Assembly (NCBI RefSeq): GCF_014696715.1
Contig: NZ_JACJQO010000022.1
Span: 1-64,000, forward strand
Direction: 5' to 3'
Length of the DNA: 64,000 nt
From: Pseudanabaena sp. FACHB-2040
GTDB lineage: Bacteria > Cyanobacteriota > Cyanobacteriia > Phormidesmidales > Phormidesmidaceae
The notes beneath the pieces are model-generated. The model saw nothing but the letters and a program-made list of their open reading frames with translations, did no database searches and had not been told where the DNA came from. The translations under genes and the position numbers were made by a program. Below are positions 45,706 through 54,751 of the stretch, in pieces (position 1 is the stretch's first letter; each line of letters opens with the position of its first letter).

Positions 45706-45749
45706 GGTGAGGGAGGCTATGGGCACATTGAACGATTCAACACCTAAAG

Positions 45750-45780
45750 GGAGCCTAGATCAATCCTGCTTCTAGGCTCC
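45750..45780. promoter_or_regulatory. Hairpin in the leader of cysS
   Basis: GGAGCCTAGA (45750-45759) and TCTAGGCTCC (45771-45780) form a perfect 10-bp inverted repeat with an 11-nt loop, 45 bp upstream of the cysS ATG in the divergent spacer. No gene ends here, so an ordinary terminator is unexpected. It may be a leader structure or operator. A second short repeat, TTGAA-CGA-TTCAA, lies at 45728-45740. Confidence 0.4.
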
Positions 45781-45961
45781 TTATTAGAAATGACGAATAC
45801 TTGTCCCTATTTTAGTTCCGCTGTTGCCTCAGCGAATCTAAAGATGACCCTGGTGGGTGACGGCATTGCCAGGTGCAAAGTTCCAGAATGGTTGCAAGCA
45901 GCGAGGGAATCTCAAAACCAGCTTACAGCAAAGGATTGAGCGATCGCTGTGCCCCCACCTA

Positions 45962-46816
45962 ATGGAGTTAGCCCCAATGGAAATTACAACGTTTGAACTG
46001 CTGGTTAAGCGCATTGCCCCACTGCCCCCAGCGGCTATTCCGGGAGCAGATGCGATCGCAGCCGTCGCCCGCCGAGTTGTGCAGGGATACTTTCTAACAA
46101 TTTCTAACCTAGAAGACAAAGACCTCACCTTCCGCCTGGAATTTGTGGTGAGCACCCCCAACCCGCCCGATCCTGACCGCACCCTGACCAGCAACGCCGA
46201 TCTGCTGATTGACATCGCTGGGGCTAATACACCGCTGACCCTTTCCCAAGCTGGAGATACCTTTAGAGGCTCATTCCGCCTACCTGCTAAGCAAACAGCC
46301 TCAGTGCAGCTCCTGCCCAAGCTGCCCCTAGATCTGCTGAGCAATCCCAATCCCGACCTGGAAATCCGCGGCTTTGTGAGGCTGCGGCTGCCCGCCATCT
46401 TCCAGGGATTCCCTGGTCCCTTTATCTTTGGGCCGCAGAATGATCGCCCCGTCAAGGTGCTGCTCAACCCCGAAACCCGAGGCACCTTTCTGCCCAACGA
46501 CTTCCCAGCCTCAACCAGTGGCGAGTTTGACCAGATCAACTACCCAATGGCTCTGGCTAGTGGTCAAGCGCTCAACGAAGTTCCCCCAGAAAGAGGCTTC
46601 CGGCCTCCCTTCTCGCAAGATCTGGTGGCTCAACTGGCAGCGGAGTTGCCTGAGCGGTTCCGCCCCCGCCTTGATGGGCTCTCTGAGGTACAGCAGGCCG
46701 AGGCCCTAGTTGAAATTTTGAGCCAGATTGAGCCCTCCCAGGAAAACCTTAATAACGTCAGCGACCTGCTGTCGAAGCTGAATATTCCTATCCGGATGGA
46801 GGCAATCAATCGCTAA
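45962..46816 (+). CDS. Hypothetical protein
   Basis: About 284 residues from ATG 45962; ATG 45977 (MEITTFELLVKRIAPLPPAAI) is an alternative, and the longer open frame begins at 45857. No signal peptide or membrane helix is visible. The first ~190 residues look beta-rich (GYFLTISNLEDKDLTFRLEFVVSTPNPP, NADLLIDIAGANTPL, FRGSFRLPAKQTASVQLLP). They are followed by a Pro-rich loop and a helical end (QAEALVEILSQIEPSQENL). I do not recognise the family. The frame is intact and isolated. Confidence 0.6.
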   Translation: MELAPMEITTFELLVKRIAPLPPAAIPGADAIAAVARRVVQGYFLTISNLEDKDLTFRLEFVVSTPNPPDPDRTLTSNADLLIDIAGANTPLTLSQAGDTFRGSFRLPAKQTASVQLLPKLPLDLLSNPNPDLEIRGFVRLRLPAIFQGFPGPFIFGPQNDRPVKVLLNPETRGTFLPNDFPASTSGEFDQINYPMALASGQALNEVPPERGFRPPFSQDLVAQLAAELPERFRPRLDGLSEVQQAEALVEILSQIEPSQENLNNVSDLLSKLNIPIRMEAINR

Positions 46817-46938
46817 TTGAGCTTGGCGCTGTTTGAACTCTTCTAATTTGAACTGTTCTGTTTGAACCGTGCAAAGGGGCGAATTGCGGTTCGCCTCTTT
46901 GCCTCAGCCTTTAACCCCCCATTTAACCCCCGCTGCTT

Positions 46939-47952
46939 ATGCTGCCTCAATTTCAGCCCCTTTCCTTTAGCTGGGTAGCGCTCCATCCCCAACCCAAAGG
47001 CGTCATTCAATTTATTGGTGGAGCCTTTTTTGGCACGTTCCCAACGATTTTTTACCGCCACCTGCTAAATGAGCTTTTTCAGGCAGGCTATACCCTGGTT
47101 GCGCTGCCCTTTCGGTTTAGCTTCCGGCACTGGTCTATTGCTTTGAGCCTTTTAGACGAGCAGCAGAGCCTGCGTCAGCTGCTGCCCGCTCAGGCCCAGA
47201 AACGAGGATATGCAGCCGACATCTACTCAGAGTCAGACAGCTACTTCTGGTTGGGGCACAGCCTAGGGTGCAAGTACATAGCGCTGCTGGAGTTGCTGAG
47301 CGGCAAAAACTACCCAGCCGCCATTAGCGAAGTGATTGATGCCCAAACGGCTGAGTGGCTACAGCATAAGCTGGCCGGTAAAGAGCAGGCAATCTGCAAT
47401 CAGCCCTCCCTGCTCATGGCCCCTGATATCAGCGACACGACAACCGCGATTCCCATAAGGTCGCTAGCGCATCTGTTGGATCGTCTAAGGCTAGGCGTAC
47501 GGCCTACGCGGCAGCAAACCCAGCAGCTGATCGACCGCAGCCAGCTATTTCGGCTAACTGGCATGATTTCGTTTGATCGGGATACAGTGGCTGGCAGCAT
47601 CCAAGACACCTGTGAGGCTGAGAGCGATGTGCTGTGGCTATATTGTCATCTTCAAACCCAAGGGCTGCTGCACCATGAACTTCCGGGCAAGCATCTAGAG
47701 CCGGTAGGCGTTCGAGTTGGCGGCTTTATCGTAGATCTCAACCCGCTGGATAAGTTTCTAAAACCGCTGTCTCAATGGCAAACAGGCGCAAAAGTGCTGA
47801 CATTTCTTGACGAACTGTCCCTGCGGCTTACCCCTACTGCCTCCGATCCCGTGATCCCTACTGTTTCTGCCCCTTCCTCTATCCAAAAGGCCGTGGCAGT
47901 CGGCAAAATGGAAGCTACTATAAATGATGTTGCTTCTTCTGGTGTTGGGTGA
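46939..47952 (+). CDS. DUF1350 alpha/beta-hydrolase-like protein
   Basis: The 337-residue protein opens with WVALHPQPKGVIQFIGGAFFGTFPTIFYRHLLNEL and contains FWLGHSLGCKYIALLELLSG, whose GHSLG elbow supplies a putative catalytic Ser. This matches DUF1350, a family of cyanobacteria and plants with an alpha/beta-hydrolase fold and unknown substrate. The C-terminal ~40 residues are less conserved and Pro/Ser/Thr-rich. It is followed after 64 bp by the CobW-like gene on the same strand. Confidence 0.82.
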   Translation: MLPQFQPLSFSWVALHPQPKGVIQFIGGAFFGTFPTIFYRHLLNELFQAGYTLVALPFRFSFRHWSIALSLLDEQQSLRQLLPAQAQKRGYAADIYSESDSYFWLGHSLGCKYIALLELLSGKNYPAAISEVIDAQTAEWLQHKLAGKEQAICNQPSLLMAPDISDTTTAIPIRSLAHLLDRLRLGVRPTRQQTQQLIDRSQLFRLTGMISFDRDTVAGSIQDTCEAESDVLWLYCHLQTQGLLHHELPGKHLEPVGVRVGGFIVDLNPLDKFLKPLSQWQTGAKVLTFLDELSLRLTPTASDPVIPTVSAPSSIQKAVAVGKMEATINDVASSGVG

Positions 47953-48016
47953 TTTTTTGAGTCTCACTGATGCCGAGAAGCTGCCCATCTAGCTAGCTAC
48001 ACGGAATCGCGCCACC

Positions 48017-49150
48017 ATGACATCAGTCGTTACCTCTGACCCACAAAAGCGCATGGATGATGCCAAGCACGGATTGCCCGTCACCATCATCACCGGGTTC
48101 CTTGGCAGCGGTAAAACGACCCTGCTAAACCACATCCTGAGTAATCAGGAAGGGTTAAAAACCGCTGTGCTGGTTAACGAGTTCGGGGAAATCGGCATCG
48201 ATAACGACCTGCTGATTGCCACCGAAAGCAGCGACGACACAATGGTAGAGCTGAGCAACGGCTGTATCTGCTGCACCATCAACAACGATCTGATGGATGC
48301 TGTCTTCAAAGTGCTGGAGCGGCAGGACAAAATTGACTACCTGGTGGTCGAAACAACCGGACTGGCCGACCCCCTCCCTATCGCCCTCACCTTTTTAGGC
48401 ACAGAGCTGCGGGACTTGACCCGGCTCGACTCGATTGTTACCGTGGTCGATGCTGAGAACTACAGCGTGGATCTCTTTAACAGTCAGGCTGCCTACAACC
48501 AGATCGCTTACGGAGATATCCTCCTGCTCAACAAGGCTGATCTGGTGGACGAGGCCGATCTGGATCTGCTAGAAGTCAAAATCCGCGACATCAAAGAAGG
48601 GGCCCGAATTATTCGTACGACGAAGGCTCAAGTGCCCCTGCCGCTTATCCTCAGCGTCGGGCTGTTTGAGTCGGACCAGTATTTCAAGGCTGATAAGGCG
48701 CAGGGTCACGATCACGATCATGACCACGACCACGCTCATGAGCATCATGATCACTCAAGCTGCGACCACGACCACGGCCACTGCGAGCACGATCACGACC
48801 ACGAGCACCATCACCACTCCAACCACCTAGAGGTCGATGGGTTTACCTCGCTGTCCTTCGAAAGCGATCGCCCCTTTGCTATTCGCAAGTTCCAGTATTT
48901 TCTAGACAATCAGTTGCCTGAGAGCATCTTCCGGGCTAAGGGCATTCTCTGGTTTGATGAAAGCCCCAAGCGCCACGTCTTTCACCTCAGCGGCAAGCGC
49001 TTTTCTCTAGATGACGAGGAATGGAAGGGCAGCCCTAAGAACCAGCTAGTGCTAATTGGGCAGAACTTGGACCACGAGGGGCTGCGATCGCAAATTGAAA
49101 GCTGCCTAGCCGTCCCCTCCACCAGCCGGGGCAAAGGCTTTGGCCGATAG
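48017..49150 (+). CDS. CobW/COG0523-family GTPase with His-rich metal-binding loop
   Basis: The 377-residue protein has a P-loop near residue 27 (GFLGSGKTT), the metal-binding CxCC motif in NGCICCTINNDL, NKADLVDE (G4) and a C-terminal CobW_C domain. Between them a ~40-residue stretch (about 230-269) consists almost wholly of His, Asp, Glu and a few Cys (for example HDHDHDHDHAHEHHDH). COG0523 proteins chaperone zinc or cobalt; His-rich versions are usually zinc-linked. No Zur-box palindrome was found upstream. The HIT gene begins 3 bp after it. Confidence 0.9.
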   Translation: MTSVVTSDPQKRMDDAKHGLPVTIITGFLGSGKTTLLNHILSNQEGLKTAVLVNEFGEIGIDNDLLIATESSDDTMVELSNGCICCTINNDLMDAVFKVLERQDKIDYLVVETTGLADPLPIALTFLGTELRDLTRLDSIVTVVDAENYSVDLFNSQAAYNQIAYGDILLLNKADLVDEADLDLLEVKIRDIKEGARIIRTTKAQVPLPLILSVGLFESDQYFKADKAQGHDHDHDHDHAHEHHDHSSCDHDHGHCEHDHDHEHHHHSNHLEVDGFTSLSFESDRPFAIRKFQYFLDNQLPESIFRAKGILWFDESPKRHVFHLSGKRFSLDDEEWKGSPKNQLVLIGQNLDHEGLRSQIESCLAVPSTSRGKGFGR

Positions 49151-49153
49151 GTC

Positions 49154-49612
49154 ATGCAGCATCCTGACTGTCTGGCCTGTCAAACCCTTGCAGGACAAGT
49201 CACAGTGCCCGGTGGCACGATCGCCGAGAATGAGTGGTGGCTGGCAGACCATTGCGTGAGTGCTTATGGTGTAGGCGCTGTAGTGGTTAAGTCCAAACAG
49301 CACCGGGAAAATCTGTGGGACTTAAGCTCAGCAGAATCGGCCTCTCTGGGGCCTTTTTTGCAGCAGATTTCTCAGGCCATTTCAGAGGCGCTGGGGGCAG
49401 AGCGGGTCTATGTTGGCCTGTGGGTTGATCAGCCGCCTTACCACGTCCACTTTGTGGTACAGCCCCGCTATCCGGGCAAAGCCGAATTAGGCCTCAAAGG
49501 ACTGGAACTGCAGGTATTTCGGTCCCTCGGCAAACCGCCCAGCGCCACCGAGATGGCTGAAGCTGCCGGTAAGCTCAAACAGTATTTGCAGTCCCAACAG
49601 CCACAGACCTAA
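49154..49612 (+). CDS. HIT-like family protein
   Basis: The 152-residue protein has the HIT fold order: an N-terminal CxxC (CLACQ), AENEWWLADHCVSAYGVGAVVVKSKQHRENL, and the beta-strand motif YHVHFVVQPRYPG. The canonical HxHxH triad appears as HVHFV, so the last His is missing and nucleotide hydrolase activity is uncertain. HIT proteins normally hydrolyse dinucleoside polyphosphates or AMP conjugates. It begins 3 bp after the CobW gene and is followed 9 bp later by dtd, so the three are likely co-transcribed. Confidence 0.75.
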   Translation: MQHPDCLACQTLAGQVTVPGGTIAENEWWLADHCVSAYGVGAVVVKSKQHRENLWDLSSAESASLGPFLQQISQAISEALGAERVYVGLWVDQPPYHVHFVVQPRYPGKAELGLKGLELQVFRSLGKPPSATEMAEAAGKLKQYLQSQQPQT

Positions 49613-49621
49613 AGGCAGACA

Positions 49622-50080
49622 ATGCGTGTCGTCATTCAACGAGTCAGGGCTTCCAGCGTCTCGGTAGAGGGCAACCTGGTCGGCCAAATCAGCCGAGGCC
49701 TAAATTTGCTGGTGGGCGTTGCTCCGACCGATACGGCTGCCGAACTAGACTGGATGGCGCGCAAATGCCTGGATCTGAGACTTTTTCCAGCAGAGGGCAG
49801 CGATCGCTGGGAGCAATCCGTGCAGGAGATCGGTGGCGAACTCTTAGTCATCAGCCAGTTCACCCTGTATGGAGACTGTCGCAAAGGCCGTCGCCCTTCT
49901 TTTGATCAGGCGGCTCCTCCAGCTCAGGCAGAGGTCTTGTATAACCAGTTTGTCGAGAAGCTGCGACAGAGCGGCTTGCGGGTAGAAACAGGCCAATTTG
50001 GAGCCATGATGCAGGTTCATATCGAAAACGATGGCCCCGTTACCCTGCTGTTAGAGCGATCAGCGGCAACAGATAGCTAA
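49622..50080 (+). CDS. dtd: D-aminoacyl-tRNA deacylase
   Basis: The 152-residue protein starts [18 protein letters not shown]. It contains both family signatures, [17 protein letters not shown] and the cross-subunit Gly-cisPro motif in [13 protein letters not shown] removes D-amino acids and mischarged glycine from tRNA. The length is normal. The gene follows a HIT protein by 9 bp and is ended by a hairpin with a T run at 50080-50123. Confidence 0.96.
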   Translation: MRVVIQRVRASSVSVEGNLVGQISRGLNLLVGVAPTDTAAELDWMARKCLDLRLFPAEGSDRWEQSVQEIGGELLVISQFTLYGDCRKGRRPSFDQAAPPAQAEVLYNQFVEKLRQSGLRVETGQFGAMMQVHIENDGPVTLLLERSAATDS

Positions 50081-50123
50081 GCAAGACTTATCAATTTTCG
50101 AAAAGCCATAAGTCAGCTTTTTT
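50080..50123 (+). terminator. Probable rho-independent terminator after dtd
   Basis: GACTTAT (50085-50091) pairs with ATAAGTC (50108-50114), extended by AAGC/GCTT across a small mismatch, and is followed by a TTTTTT run at 50118-50123. It is immediately behind the dtd stop. Confidence 0.55.
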
Positions 50124-50197
50124 GATTAGCGGATCGCGTAGGGTTGGGCTAAAGTAAATAAGCATTTCTCATTATTAAGTTTTTCTTAAACTGCTCC

Positions 50198-51001
50198 ATG
50201 TCTGACTCAGCATTCGAGCCTCCACAGTCACCAAGAGTTTTGGTTCATGCCTCTGAGGTTGCCCCTGTTAAAGCAACTCCAGGAGTGACCCTCTTTTGCG
50301 ACTTTGATGGTCCTATCGTCGATGTCTCTGATCGCTACTATGCCACCTACCGCATGGGTCTAGAGCACATCCAAGCGGTCAGCCAGAAGCAGGTGCCCAT
50401 TCAAGTTCGCTACCTCTCCAAAGTTCAATTTTGGGCCTTTAAGCAAAACCGGGTGCCCGATCGGCAAATTGCTCTGTGGTCTGGCCTAGAGGGATCGCAG
50501 ATTAACGACTTCCTAAGCTATGTAGCCCAGATCGTTAATCAGCCCACGCTGCTGCACCAAGACCGGCTCCAGCCTGGTGTGCGGCAGTCGCTGAAGCTGC
50601 TGCGCTGCCACGGCATCCGCGTGGTTCTAGTGACACTGCGGGCACCAGAGCAGGTCGTAGCCTTTCTAGAGCAGCACCATCTGGATTGGGCCTTTAGCGG
50701 CCTCTACGGTATGCCTCAAACAGATGCGGCTTATGCTAACCAAGCTAATCATAAAATTCAGCGGCTGCGAGATGCGATCGCAGACCAGCACCACCACGAC
50801 TACAGCACCCAAACCTCGTGGATGATTGGCGACACCGAAGCCGATATCATGGCTGGCCAGTCTGCCGGTCTACCCACAGCCGCTTTGACCTGTGGTATCC
50901 GCAGCAGCAACTACCTTAAGGCTTTTCGCCCTACCCTACTATTGCCCGACCTTTGGAGCACTGCCCAACACATCACTAATCAGGTTGCCTTAAGGGTGTA
51001 A
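50198..51001 (+). CDS. HAD-superfamily hydrolase
   Basis: The 267-residue protein has HAD motif I DFDGPIVD (Asp35, Asp37), motif II LVTLR, a motif III Lys in a helical part after the cap, and motif IV in IGDTEADIMAG. The helical cap lies between residues 50 and 130. The core favours a phosphatase of a small phosphorylated metabolite (phosphoglycolate-phosphatase-like). The N-terminal ~25 residues are a nonconserved extension. Substrate unknown. Confidence 0.85.
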   Translation: MSDSAFEPPQSPRVLVHASEVAPVKATPGVTLFCDFDGPIVDVSDRYYATYRMGLEHIQAVSQKQVPIQVRYLSKVQFWAFKQNRVPDRQIALWSGLEGSQINDFLSYVAQIVNQPTLLHQDRLQPGVRQSLKLLRCHGIRVVLVTLRAPEQVVAFLEQHHLDWAFSGLYGMPQTDAAYANQANHKIQRLRDAIADQHHHDYSTQTSWMIGDTEADIMAGQSAGLPTAALTCGIRSSNYLKAFRPTLLLPDLWSTAQHITNQVALRV

Positions 51002-51079
51002 TGATCAAAGGCCTAATCAAATGCCCAGAGACGCGGGTATCGCATCTTCAGGCTAAAGCGTAATCAAAAAGGTAGGCGA

Positions 51080-51661
51080 CTAAGAGGTCAAATCTTGAGG
51101 TGCGTAGCGCTCCCACCAACGGTTTAGTGGGTAGTAAACGGCAGGTGCCCAAAGACTGCTCAAAATGGCTGAACTCAAAGCCACCCGCTGGTGAAACTGC
51201 CAGATTTCTCCCAAAGACGGGTAGAGAGAATTTGCAGAAAACAGCCGATCGATGCTGACCTGAAGCGCCATCACCGTCTCAGCCACCACCGCCATACCAA
51301 AGACAATCAGCGCAATCGAAATAATGTCTTCTTGAATGTATCGCTGCTTTTGCAGGCGAGCCGTCAATACCCCTACCACGATTAAGCTGAGCGTGTGGGT
51401 CGGGTGAGGAGCCGTTATGGAATCTTGCAGTAGGCCCATCACTAGACCTGCGATCGCACCTTGGGAAGGCGTCCGCTTGACACTCCAGGCCACCACCCAA
51501 ATCAGCATCCAGTTAGGCGCAACTCCCAACAGCTCCATCCCTGGAATACGACTAGGAGATAAAACTAGACACAGTAAAACAGACCCCACCGTCACCAAAA
51601 CATTGAGCCGGCGCTGGCGAAGAGAAACCGGAGACGAGGGCAGCTTAAGTGGAGAAGTCAT
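51080..51661 (-). CDS. mreD: Rod-shape protein MreD
   Basis: The 193-residue integral membrane protein has about five hydrophobic helices and the family segment ELLGVAPNWMLIWVVAWSVKR followed by GAIAGLVMGLLQDSI. It is the third gene of mreB-mreC-mreD and starts at an ATGA overlap with mreC (51658-51661). MreD joins MreC in the elongasome membrane scaffold that guides lateral wall synthesis. Function by homology and context. Confidence 0.9.
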   Translation of the reverse strand: MTSPLKLPSSPVSLRQRRLNVLVTVGSVLLCLVLSPSRIPGMELLGVAPNWMLIWVVAWSVKRTPSQGAIAGLVMGLLQDSITAPHPTHTLSLIVVGVLTARLQKQRYIQEDIISIALIVFGMAVVAETVMALQVSIDRLFSANSLYPSLGEIWQFHQRVALSSAILSSLWAPAVYYPLNRWWERYAPQDLTS

Positions 51662-52464
51662 GGTCTGGCGGGGTTCCTGCCACTATCTGAGTTAGGCGCG
51701 AGCGGATCGTCAACCGTTTCACTGGCTTCAAAAGGATGAATGACCACCCACTCCAAAACCGGCAGGGGTGAGGTCAGCTGAATCGTCGCCTCTGGCGCAG
51801 GGCTTTTCGTAAGGTCTAAAGATTCAATGCGGCCAATGGGAATATCTCGTGGAAACAGGCGGCTGTAGGAAGAGGTAACCACCACATCTCCTGCCTTCAC
51901 ATCGGGAGACTTGTCAAAAAACTCCATGACCAGCCGATTATTAGACTGACCTCGTACATAGCCCATGATCCGGCTGCGGCTGACTTTTGCCCCCACTCGA
52001 CTAGTAGGGTCACTCACCAGCAAAACTCGGCTGGTGCTGGGAGAAACCGCCACAATTCGGCCCACCAGCCCGCCTGGCCCAGTCACTACATAGCCAGGTT
52101 TTACCCCGTCACGGCTACCTCGGTTGAGAATAGCCTGCTGCCACCAATGATCTGCGCTGCGACCAATAACAGCCGCTGGAATGCCTACACCCGATTGAGC
52201 ATCTTCGTACTCCACCAGCTCACGCAGTGAGCGATTTTGGCTCTCTAACTCAACCAGGCGCTGCTGCAGCTCTGAAACATAGCTACTTTCTAGCCGAGCC
52301 TCCCGGCTGATGCCTGGCTGTAGCGGTCGGGTTATCCAGTGGTAGGCTTCAGACAGCACAAAACCATTGGTTTGGCGGAGAATAACAGCAGAACCAACAG
52401 CCAGAAAAACTAGCCCCGATCTCAGAGCATGTCGATTCCACCAACGGCGCAGGGCAAACATCAA
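51658..52464 (-). CDS. mreC: Rod-shape protein MreC
   Basis: The 268-residue bitopic protein has an N-terminal membrane helix (about 14-32) and a coiled coil (SYVSELQQRLVELESQNRSLRELVEYE). The two-barrel periplasmic domain contains VIGRSADHWWQQAILNRGSRDGVKPGYVV, GLVGRIVAVSPSTSRVLLVSDPTSRVG and DVVVTSSYSRLFPRDIPIGRI. MreC links MreB to penicillin-binding proteins. It lies 30 bp downstream of mreB. Confidence 0.95.
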   Translation of the reverse strand: MMFALRRWWNRHALRSGLVFLAVGSAVILRQTNGFVLSEAYHWITRPLQPGISREARLESSYVSELQQRLVELESQNRSLRELVEYEDAQSGVGIPAAVIGRSADHWWQQAILNRGSRDGVKPGYVVTGPGGLVGRIVAVSPSTSRVLLVSDPTSRVGAKVSRSRIMGYVRGQSNNRLVMEFFDKSPDVKAGDVVVTSSYSRLFPRDIPIGRIESLDLTKSPAPEATIQLTSPLPVLEWVVIHPFEASETVDDPLAPNSDSGRNPARP

Positions 52465-52494
52465 AACTCACAGCAGCTAAAAGGTCATAATCAC

Positions 52495-53535
52495 CTAGAG
52501 ACCAGATCGCCCACTAAAGACGCGACCCATCTGGGTAAAGTTCTCTAGCACCAGACCCGTCCCCAACACAACGCAGCTCAGAGGATCCGCTGCCACATGC
52601 ACTACGATGCCCGTCTCATGGCTGATCAAAGTATCGAGCCCTTTTAGCAGAGCACCGCCGCCCGCCAGCATAATACCGCGATCGATAATGTCAGCAGCCA
52701 GTTCTGGAGGTGTGCGCTCCAGCGTGCGCTTAACCGCTTCTACAATCACTGACAGCGGTTCTGCCATGCTTTCGCGAATTTCTGCGCTCTTGACGGTTAC
52801 TGTCCGGGGCAGCCCTGACAGCAGGTGCAGACCGCGCACGTCCATCGCAATTTCGTTGTCATCGGGATTGGGATAGGCAGAGCCAATGGAAATTTTGATT
52901 TCCTCGGAAGTGCGTTCCCCGATCACCAGGTTGTGTACTTTCTTCATGTACTGGGAAATAGATTCACTCAGCTCATCCCCAGCCACTCTGACAGATTCGC
53001 TCAGCACTGTTCCCTGCAAACTCAGGACGGCGACCTCAGTGGTTCCACCCCCGATATCCACAATCATGTTGCCTGTTGGCTCGGCTACTGGCAGCCCGGC
53101 TCCAATGGCAGCCGCGACCGGCTCATCAATCAGGTACACCATGCGGGCACCTGCCTGTTGAGCTGCATCCATTACAGCTCGTCGCTCAACCCCAGTGACG
53201 CCACTGGGAATGCCGATTACGATGCGGGGCGACACCAGAGTTCGGCCTTCGTGAACCTGCCGAATAAAGTGCTTGAGCATGAGTTCAGCAGTATCGAAGT
53301 CGGCAATAACCCCATCTCGCAGAGGTCGTAGAGCAACCACGTTGCCGGGAGTACGACCCAGCATTCGCTTAGCTTCTTCCCCAACCGCCAGGGGTTTTTT
53401 CTCAGTTCTATCGATTGCCACCACAGAAGGTTCCTGCAGGACAACTCCTTTACCAGATACATACACAAGGGTATTGGCTGTTCCCAGATCAATACCCATA
53501 TCTCTTGAAAATGAAAAGCGGTCGAAGAGAGCCAC
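52495..53535 (-). CDS. mreB: Actin-like cell-shape protein MreB
   Basis: The 346-residue protein has the actin-fold nucleotide motifs [31 protein letters not shown] and [17 protein letters not shown]. The [26 protein letters not shown] segment is characteristic of MreB. It forms membrane-bound filaments that organise wall growth and cell shape in cyanobacteria. First gene of mreBCD. Confidence 0.97.
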   Translation of the reverse strand: MALFDRFSFSRDMGIDLGTANTLVYVSGKGVVLQEPSVVAIDRTEKKPLAVGEEAKRMLGRTPGNVVALRPLRDGVIADFDTAELMLKHFIRQVHEGRTLVSPRIVIGIPSGVTGVERRAVMDAAQQAGARMVYLIDEPVAAAIGAGLPVAEPTGNMIVDIGGGTTEVAVLSLQGTVLSESVRVAGDELSESISQYMKKVHNLVIGERTSEEIKISIGSAYPNPDDNEIAMDVRGLHLLSGLPRTVTVKSAEIRESMAEPLSVIVEAVKRTLERTPPELAADIIDRGIMLAGGGALLKGLDTLISHETGIVVHVAADPLSCVVLGTGLVLENFTQMGRVFSGRSGL

Positions 53536-53877
53536 AGGTGGTAACGTCCCTAAAACTTGGCGAACAGGTAGCTAATACAGATGCCGAAGTGGATTCTATT
53601 ACGTTTCGTATCGAGCCGTCTAGTAAGACATGAATCCTTTCTCGGAGAAAAAGGCAGGATTTCAGGATAGATGCTAATAAATTTTCCTGTTTTTGCCAGC
53701 CTTTCTAAAAATCGTTCTTTTAGGCTTCTCTACAGATAGCCCTGGACCTCCCTGATGAAGCCCGTTGCCCCAAAAAGTTCCCTAGTTTTTTGCTATTGGG
53801 TAGATTTCGGCTCATCAAGCAGAGGTCTCACTCTACAATGCTTTAATGAATGCCTCTCTATTATTTCCCAATTCCCT
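53536..53877. other. Spacer between divergent mreB and ssb
   Basis: This 342-bp region precedes mreB (minus) and ssb (plus). An in-frame extension of ssb up to 53755 is open but its sequence is not SSB-like, so I treat it as leader. It is AT-richer than the flanking genes. No convincing promoter pair, hairpin or RNA gene was identified. Confidence 0.5.
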
Positions 53878-54243
53878 ATGAGTATAAACGCTGTTACTTT
53901 GGTAGGGCGGGCCGGAGGTGACCCGGACGTCAAATACTTTGAATCGGGCAATGTGGTCTGCAACCTCACCTTGGCCGTTAAACGCCGCAGCCGCAATAGC
54001 GATCAGCCTGACTGGTTTAATTTAGAGATCTGGGGACGCAGTGCTGAGGTGGCTGCAAACTATGTCCGCAAAGGCAGTCTGATCGGAGTAACTGGCTCAC
54101 TCAAGCTAGAAAGCTGGCAGGATCGAGCTACAGGTGCGGCGCGGTCAAAGCCGGTCATTCGGGTAGACCGACTGGAATTGCTGGGGTCTCGGCGCGACAG
54201 TGAGTCTTCAACCTCAGAAAACTTTGCAGACGACGAGTTTTAA
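53878..54243 (+). CDS. ssb: Single-stranded DNA-binding protein
   Basis: About 121 residues from ATG 53878 (MSINAVTLVGRAGGDPDVKYFESG), the usual SSB start. The OB-fold includes NVVCNLTLAVKRR, DWFNLEIWGRSAEVAANYVRKGSLIGVTGSLKLESWQD and PVIRVDRLELLGS. The tail is short and ends FADDEF, acidic with a terminal Phe as in interacting SSB tails. The protein would act in replication and repair. The stop shares TTAA with the convergent gene at 54240-54527. Confidence 0.93.
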   Translation: MSINAVTLVGRAGGDPDVKYFESGNVVCNLTLAVKRRSRNSDQPDWFNLEIWGRSAEVAANYVRKGSLIGVTGSLKLESWQDRATGAARSKPVIRVDRLELLGSRRDSESSTSENFADDEF

Positions 54244-54527
54244 CCCATAATCTCGCAGCTGTTCCAGGTGGGATAGGGCATTACCCGCACTTTCCCCTCG
54301 AAGGGAATGTCTAGCTTGGCCACACCGCTAGCTCCATTAATGATTAAGTGCTGCCTCAAAAACCCCCTGGCTTCTTCGAGGGAGTTTAGGTAGTAGTTGA
54401 TCACATAGAGGTAAGGCTTAAGCTGGTTTGCCCGTGCGGGAGCCAATTCCCACATGGTTAGCCTAACCCCACTTGGCCGCTCTGAGATGCGGAAATGGAG
54501 AATATGATCCGAGGCTAGGGCGTACAT
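54240..54527 (-). CDS. Hypothetical protein
   Basis: The 95-residue protein has no recognisable domain, membrane helix or signal. Its sequence (LHFRISERPSGVRLTMWELAPARANQLKPYLYVINYYLNSLEEARGF broken into strands and a helix) looks like a small folded alpha/beta protein. A GGAG Shine-Dalgarno precedes the ATG by five bases. It is convergent with ssb, sharing the four-base TTAA stop. Probably real, function unknown. Confidence 0.6.
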   Translation of the reverse strand: MYALASDHILHFRISERPSGVRLTMWELAPARANQLKPYLYVINYYLNSLEEARGFLRQHLIINGASGVAKLDIPFEGKVRVMPYPTWNSCEIMG

Positions 54528-54751
54528 GATGCTCCAAAGAAGACCGTAGATGGACGACGTTAATCCTTAAGCTCCCTGACTGCTGCTGGCTCAAGTGTGA
54601 GCGCTCAACATTCTGAAATTTGCCCAAGACCCGCTGAAACTTCACCCGAATCAAATATATAGTCACAAGCTTAATTCGCCAATAGATCTTCTCCAACTCT
54701 TGCCGTTTCAAAATGAAAATGTAGGCAATTTAGTGGAAACAGCATCATTCG

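Noticed and set aside
47953-48016. Zur box ahead of the CobW-like gene
   Set aside because: No TGATAAT-like palindrome is present in the short spacer.
54463-54711. 82-residue minus-strand frame
   Set aside because: Overlaps the better-supported gene at 54240-54527 by 65 bp and has no distinct features.
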